64,000 bases of DNA. Origin: Frondihabitans australicus (GTDB lineage Bacteria; Actinomycetota; Actinomycetes; Actinomycetales; Microbacteriaceae). The stretch is taken from assembly GCF_003634555.1 (NCBI RefSeq), contig NZ_RBKS01000001.1:558001-622000 (forward strand), written 5' to 3'. Each line of letters starts with the position of its first letter. Positions within the stretch are counted from its first letter, which is position 1. The position numbers and the translations under genes were made by a program. Shown in pieces: positions 59,675 through 64,000 of this stretch. A model generated the notes under the pieces. That model ran no database searches, was not told the origin of the DNA, and saw nothing but the letters and a program-made list of their open reading frames with translations.

Positions 59675-61488
59675 CCGCCCGATGGTGGTCGCAGCCTTTC
59701 GCCGAGGAAGGATCCGCCACGGCGGAGGGCATCATCAATCAACTTGGGCGGCCCGCACTCGACGAGTTGACGGTACTCGTGCGCGAGGCAGCGCAGAACA
59801 GCTGGGACGCGCGCACTGGTACGCCGAAGGTCGACTTCTCCGTCCGCGTCGCGCGCCTTGGTGACTTCGCATCCGCGTGGACGAAGCACCTTATGCCCGC
59901 TCCCGAAGGGGGTGCCGTCGCTCAACTAGCGCAGTATTTGCAACCCGACTCAGTCATCGTGACGGTCTCGGATCGGAACACACGGGGCCTGGGCGGACCC
60001 ATGAGGGCAGGGTCGAAGGCTCCCGATGGAACGAGAAGTGATTTCGTTCAGTTTTTACGCAACGTTGGAGAGGCCCGCGACAGCGAACTTGGCGGAGGAA
60101 CTTACGGATTTGGGAAAGGTATTTTCTACAGGCTGAGTGGGGCCTCGACGATCGTCGTCGACAGTTACTTGGCGGACGGATCCGACTCGGAACGCCGGCT
60201 CATGGGGGCAGCCCTCGGCGCGAGCTTCTACAACGACGAAGCGCGGCGCTTCACAGGCCGACATTGGTGGGGCGACGTCCGTGACGGCATTCCAGACCCT
60301 GTCCTCGGCGACAAGGCCGCATCAATCGCCCAGGAACTCGGGCTGCCTGGGTTCGCGGATGGGCGTACCGGGACCGATGTCGTCATCGTCGGAGCGCAGC
60401 TCGATGCCCCGGGCTCCGAGCTCGACTCTCTGACGGCGGTCGGTGAATTCCTCGCTTCGTCCATCCTCTGGAATCTCTGGCCCAAGCTCGTTCGATTCAA
60501 AGGGGAGGAGACGCCGATGAGTTTCTCCGTCGAAGTGGACGGCCATCCGATCGAAGTCCCGGATCCTTTGAGCGTGCCCCATCTTCGACCCTTCGCAGAG
60601 GCCCTTCAGGTAGTCCGGGCGGGCGAAGGCGTCTCGCACACGAGAAAGTCCCCACCGCGTGACGTGGGGCGGCTGGCTGTCGAAGTGGGCGTAGCCGATG
60701 CGCCGTCTTCGCCCATCGTTGATCGTGCCCGACCATTCGAGGGTGCTCCGCACCACGTTGCACGCATGCGCCTGGCGGAGTTGGTGGTCGACTATCTTCC
60801 GGGTCCCGCGCATCCGGATCCGATTTTCTCGTATGGCGGAGTCTTTCGTTCGACCGTCGACTCCGACGAGCACTTCGCCGCCGCTGAACCGCCGACCCAC
60901 GACGATTGGGTCGAGGCAGGACTGCGCGGTACGAATCGGGGCGTCGTGCAGAACGCGCGCCATTTCATCCGTCGCGTACTCGACGATAAGTTCGACGCCA
61001 CTGTCAGGGCGGAGGCTCGAGGCGCCGCCGGACTTGGAGTTGTTGCGTCGCGACTGGCCCGGCTGACCCCGGGCATCTCGGCCGGCGGAGCAACGCGGAA
61101 ATCCAGTCGAACCGCCCCTTCGGGTGGTCGACGTCGCGAAGGCGCACCATTCAGAAGTGCGCGAATTCTCGATGGGCCCGCTCTTCACGTGTTCGGCGAC
61201 CGGACCTTCGTCGTCACCAGAGTGTCGATCCCGGACCACACGTCCCAGAGCGTCTGGTACGCCGAGGCGTCGGTCGTGCTCGACGGCGGTGGTCGCGAGT
61301 CCGCGACGTTCGCCGGAGCGCGCACACCGGCCATCCTTGAGTGGCGGCCCGTGAATGGCGGGCCGTCGGTCGCGGGCAGCGCGATCATGATCGGTCCCGG
61401 GGCAGATTCTGAATGGTGGGTGTACGCGACCTACGTGGAGGACGCCGTCGTACGTGTCAACATCAGGCGGTCGAACGATGCCGCATGA
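59671..61488 (+). CDS. GHKL (MutL/MORC-like) ATPase of the restriction cluster
   Basis: 605 residues from GTG 59671 in a GTGA overlap. The N-box reads VLVREAAQNSWDAR with Glu39, Asn43 and Asp46, G1 is VSDRNTRGLGGPM (Asp100) and the lid GGGTYGFGKGIFYRLS (140-155). These are the Bergerat-fold ATP-binding motifs. After about 300 no known domain is evident. In MutL it acts as an ATP-driven clamp that couples recognition to cutting; that role here is inference from the family. Confidence 0.85.
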   Translation: MTARWWSQPFAEEGSATAEGIINQLGRPALDELTVLVREAAQNSWDARTGTPKVDFSVRVARLGDFASAWTKHLMPAPEGGAVAQLAQYLQPDSVIVTVSDRNTRGLGGPMRAGSKAPDGTRSDFVQFLRNVGEARDSELGGGTYGFGKGIFYRLSGASTIVVDSYLADGSDSERRLMGAALGASFYNDEARRFTGRHWWGDVRDGIPDPVLGDKAASIAQELGLPGFADGRTGTDVVIVGAQLDAPGSELDSLTAVGEFLASSILWNLWPKLVRFKGEETPMSFSVEVDGHPIEVPDPLSVPHLRPFAEALQVVRAGEGVSHTRKSPPRDVGRLAVEVGVADAPSSPIVDRARPFEGAPHHVARMRLAELVVDYLPGPAHPDPIFSYGGVFRSTVDSDEHFAAAEPPTHDDWVEAGLRGTNRGVVQNARHFIRRVLDDKFDATVRAEARGAAGLGVVASRLARLTPGISAGGATRKSSRTAPSGGRRREGAPFRSARILDGPALHVFGDRTFVVTRVSIPDHTSQSVWYAEASVVLDGGGRESATFAGARTPAILEWRPVNGGPSVAGSAIMIGPGADSEWWVYATYVEDAVVRVNIRRSNDAA

Positions 61489-62371
61489 GGTCAAGCCGTT
61501 TCGAATCCCTTTCTCGGAGACGTGGCGAGTAGGTGAGTGGCAGCTCTTCAGAGACGGCAATTGGCAAGCGTTGCCCGACCTCCTTGAGGATTGGGATGCC
61601 GACACCGATCTCCACGTTCGTCAAATGATCGACGTCGACCGTGAGGCCGTCATCGAGCAGTCAGGTCTTCATCCAGGTGCCGCGCTCGTGCTCACCGCGT
61701 CATGGTCGAGCTCGAGCAATCAGATGACCGATCTCATCGATCGCGTCTCCGTGCTTGAGCGTGTTGTCACGCTGGAGGCGACGCTGCCGTCGGGGCGCAT
61801 CGGGGGCGTCCTCACCATCACCACAACACTCGCGCTGGGGAGATCGGAGGATGCAGGGGCCGTGGCATCAGCCCATGAACCCGGATCAGTCCTTCTGGAC
61901 TCGACCACGACTCTCGCGCTCGAGGGAGATGGCGCGATGTTCCCTGTCGCGGTGATCGACTTCGCGGCAACACCGTTCGACGTTGATTCGAGCTGGTTTC
62001 TCGAAGTCTCGAGTGACCTGGACGCTCCATTCCTCGGAGTCTTTCAGTTACTCGTCAACGAGCGTGACGAAGAGCTCGTCCGCGCGATCACCCGGCCGTC
62101 CTCGGACGCCGGCGATCGGCAGCTGGTTTTCGGATTGGAGGAAGGCGTGGCGGGGGTGCTGGCCGAAGCGGCCCTGGCGATGCGAACCGAGCTCCGCGAC
62201 GGCGGAACTTGGGAGGCAGGAACTGTTGGATCGGTGCTCGAGTCAATGCTCGATGACGTCGAAAGTCGTGGACTCTCGCTTCCGGGTTCTGGCCCGGAGG
62301 CTGCGTCCGACTTCAGGAGCCGCCTTAGCGGCGTCGTGCGCTCGCTTGGATACGGTAGGACCTTCACATGA
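61478..62371 (+). CDS. Uncharacterised protein of the MORC-like restriction operon
   Basis: 297 residues from ATG 61478, overlapping the GHKL gene by 11 bases. It is acidic and beta-rich in its first two thirds (ALVLTASWSSSSNQMTDLID, LPSGRIGGVLTITTTLALG, LDSTTTLALEGDGAMFPVAV) and helical at the end (LESMLDDVESRG). No catalytic motif or membrane segment is seen and no family is recognised. Position between the ATPase and the last gene and tight coupling suggest a structural or specificity subunit. Confidence 0.75.
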   Translation: MPHEVKPFRIPFSETWRVGEWQLFRDGNWQALPDLLEDWDADTDLHVRQMIDVDREAVIEQSGLHPGAALVLTASWSSSSNQMTDLIDRVSVLERVVTLEATLPSGRIGGVLTITTTLALGRSEDAGAVASAHEPGSVLLDSTTTLALEGDGAMFPVAVIDFAATPFDVDSSWFLEVSSDLDAPFLGVFQLLVNERDEELVRAITRPSSDAGDRQLVFGLEEGVAGVLAEAALAMRTELRDGGTWEAGTVGSVLESMLDDVESRGLSLPGSGPEAASDFRSRLSGVVRSLGYGRTFT

Positions 62372-63090
62372 GCGTCTTATGGCCACGACTAACGGCTTCG
62401 GTGGCAGCGGCTATGTACGTCGAAGCACGTCGAGGAACTCTTCGACCTTCGGATAGCCATCCGGCACAGATATTCGCGCCTGTTGGTGGACGGCGCGCGA
62501 CGCCAAGCGAGGTCGCGGACCTAGCCTCTACTGTCCGACAGCTCGCTGAGCGCTTCGGATTCCCGGATCGAAGCGAGGTGACTTCGCGTATCGCGTTCGA
62601 CCGCGCGGCAGTGCCACTGATCGGTACGAAGCTGGATCTCAGCTGGTCTGAGGCTGCCTCTAGGGACGTGTGGTCTTTCCTCGCGCTCGTCGCCCTGCCC
62701 GATGTCACGTCTTGGCGATTTGGGACCGACAATGTGGAGCGGTGGGTCGCCTCGGATCCGAACCGTCACACGTGGTCTCGACTGTGGTGGCAGGCCGTGG
62801 TCTTCGAGGGCGATTTGGCGCTTCTGGCCGAACTTACGGAAAGTGACCTCAATCAGGTTTTTGAACGCCGTCGAATCGGTGGTGACCCGCGCCTCGCATG
62901 TGCAATCGCACGTGCGGTCGTTTCGCGCACGATCGGCGGTGAGGGGCGGCGTGACATCATCCGTGACGTTACGGCGCGAGTCCGCCGACGCCTGGCATGG
63001 GCGGACATGTACTCGCTCGAGGCGAGCGTGCTGGACTCGGTGATATCGGGATTCGTTGATGAATCGATTCGGAGGATTCGGGTGTCCTAG
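62368..63090 (+). CDS. DUF6339-like protein, last gene of the restriction operon
   Basis: 240 residues, ATGA overlap with the previous gene. The segment RDVWSFLALVALPDVTSWRF with a following RLWWQAVVFEGDLALLAELTE, RRIGGDPRLACAIARAVVS resembles DUF6339, a small helical domain known from defence neighbourhoods. There are no obvious catalytic residues. It completes the coupled operon Z1-DUF4420-GHKL-unknown-DUF6339. Confidence 0.75.
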   Translation: MSVLWPRLTASVAAAMYVEARRGTLRPSDSHPAQIFAPVGGRRATPSEVADLASTVRQLAERFGFPDRSEVTSRIAFDRAAVPLIGTKLDLSWSEAASRDVWSFLALVALPDVTSWRFGTDNVERWVASDPNRHTWSRLWWQAVVFEGDLALLAELTESDLNQVFERRRIGGDPRLACAIARAVVSRTIGGEGRRDIIRDVTARVRRRLAWADMYSLEASVLDSVISGFVDESIRRIRVS

Positions 63091-63257
63091 CGCATCGCCC
63101 CGCCTGCGGGACAGGCTCACTGGGCCGCGTCTAAACGAATCGACGGCTCGATCGGGTGATTGCGGGCTATGTGCTCGAAGTCGCTTGCGCATCGTTAGTG
63201 AATCGCACGATTGGGACCGCTGAATGTTTCTTCTGGGAGGTCAACATCAAAGACAGA

Positions 63258-64000
63258 ATGACAGGCGTCCTCGCAGGCATGGCCGCGGGCGACGCACTGG
63301 GGGCGGGGTACGAGTTCGGCCCCGCGCTTCCGGACGACGAGGCTGTCGCCATGCGGGGCGGGGGCGTGTTCAACTGGGCTCCGGGGGAGTGGACGGACGA
63401 CACTTCCATGGCGGTGCCGATCGGCCGGGCTTTGGCTCGGGGGGACGATCTCGCTGCTCCTGCGACCCTGGGGTTGATCGTCGACGAGTGGGCGGTGTGG
63501 GCCCAGACCGCTCCGGACGTGGGGAATCAGACGCGAGCCGTGCTCGGGATGCTGGCGACGCAGGGCTCGAGCGAAGACGATGCGCGGCGCGCAGCCGAAG
63601 CGGTGCACCGGAGCCAGGGGCAGTCGGCTGGGAACGGGTCGCTGATGCGGACTGCTCCGGTGGCGCTCGGGTACCTCGACGACCCCGCCGGGCTGGCTTC
63701 CGTCGCACGTCGAGTGAGCGACCTCACGCACTTCGACCCGGAGGCCGGGGATGCGTGTGTGCTGTGGTGCTTGGCGATCCGGCGGGCTGTCGTCGACGGG
63801 GAGCACTCGTTGCGGGACGGTCTTTCGGCTCTGCCTGCTGCGCGGCAGTCGCTGTGGGCCTCGCGCATCGACGTGGCCGAGGCGTCGCAGCCGCGCGACT
63901 TCGAGCACAACGGGTGGGTCGTCGAGGCGCTGCAGGGGGCGTGGTCGGCGATCACGCACGGGTCGTCGCTCGTCGACGTGCTTTCGCGCGCGGTGCGGGG
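63258..64000 (+). CDS. ADP-ribosylglycohydrolase family protein, partial (3' end outside window)
   Basis: 248 residues are visible. GVLAGMAAGDALGAGYEF and GEWTDDTSMA carry the first metal-binding acidic group of the DraG/ARH family; VGNQTRAVLGML and SAGNGSLMRTAPVAL follow. The family removes ADP-ribose from proteins or nucleic acids. GC content returns to the high level of the left half here. The first ATG (63258) has no suitable Shine-Dalgarno, while GGGAGG at 63235 points to an ATC codon at 63246, where family members usually begin MKDR. Confidence 0.88.
   Translation, partial: MTGVLAGMAAGDALGAGYEFGPALPDDEAVAMRGGGVFNWAPGEWTDDTSMAVPIGRALARGDDLAAPATLGLIVDEWAVWAQTAPDVGNQTRAVLGMLATQGSSEDDARRAAEAVHRSQGQSAGNGSLMRTAPVALGYLDDPAGLASVARRVSDLTHFDPEAGDACVLWCLAIRRAVVDGEHSLRDGLSALPAARQSLWASRIDVAEASQPRDFEHNGWVVEALQGAWSAITHGSSLVDVLSRAVR

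Noticed and set aside
50950-63200. Integrated prophage or integrative element
   Set aside because: No integrase, structural phage gene, attachment repeat or tRNA border was seen; only defence genes and a composition shift support transfer.

Overview
The window is very GC-rich (about 70% by eye) with strong G/C third-position bias, dense 4-base ATGA/GTGA gene overlaps, F420- and LLM-type flavin enzymes, a C. glutamicum-like ArsR and LacI/GntR-controlled sugar loci. This fits a high-GC actinobacterium, most likely Microbacteriaceae; that placement is inference from gene content, not from a marker gene. No tRNA, rRNA, CRISPR array, insertion sequence or prophage was recognised.

Layout. 1-11 kb: an oligopeptide-type ABC transporter operon (ATPases, permeases, binding lipoprotein) bracketed by four flavin-dependent NtaA/SnaA/DszA-like monooxygenases, with a GntR-type regulator. 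11.3-18.8 kb: LacI regulator, ABC sugar importer without its own ATPase, a GH1-like glycosidase, a type-B carboxylesterase and a DUF1905 protein. 18.8-22.7 kb: acyl-CoA-dehydrogenase-like protein, F420/NADP oxidoreductase divergent from a MarR regulator with twin operators, AhpD-like protein and an alpha/beta hydrolase. 22.7-29.7 kb: a probable LacI regulon sharing one palindromic operator (PD40 protein, Dabb protein, two Gfo/Idh/MocA oxidoreductases, UPF0303 protein), then a P450. 29.8-34.8 kb: MFS exporter/TetR pair, tandem crcB fluoride channels, arsR/small Cys-rich peptide/arsC. 35-41 kb: membrane and surface proteins, including an LRR/Ig-like secreted protein and a TM2 protein. 41.3-47.5 kb: one tightly coupled minus-strand unit of a small WXG100-like protein, a large secreted-type alpha/beta hydrolase, three paralogous lipoproteins, a 58-codon ORF and a DUF262/DUF1524 (GmrSD-like) nuclease. 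48.6-50.9 kb: second LRR/Ig-like protein and a NERD protein.

51-63 kb is a defence island of visibly lower GC: a GIY-YIG/DUF2075 ATPase with a MazG-like pyrophosphohydrolase, then vsr and a 5-cytosine methyltransferase divergent from a five-gene operon of a Z1 ATPase, a DUF4420 PD-(D/E)XK nuclease, a GHKL (MutL/MORC-like) ATPase and two uncharacterised proteins. This matches the known class of restriction-modification systems built around MutL/MORC-like ATPases. The window ends inside an ADP-ribosylglycohydrolase gene.

Between genes, most convergent junctions carry long, near-perfect hairpins that fall into repeated families (four copies of one with identical 25-base arms). The octamer GCAGGAKC looks strongly over-represented across the window but is rare in the 51-63 kb island, which supports recent acquisition of the island. 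The two best leads for something new are the hydrolase/lipoprotein/DUF262 unit (41.3-47.5 kb) and the two unknown genes attached to the MORC-like restriction cluster (61.5-63.1 kb).
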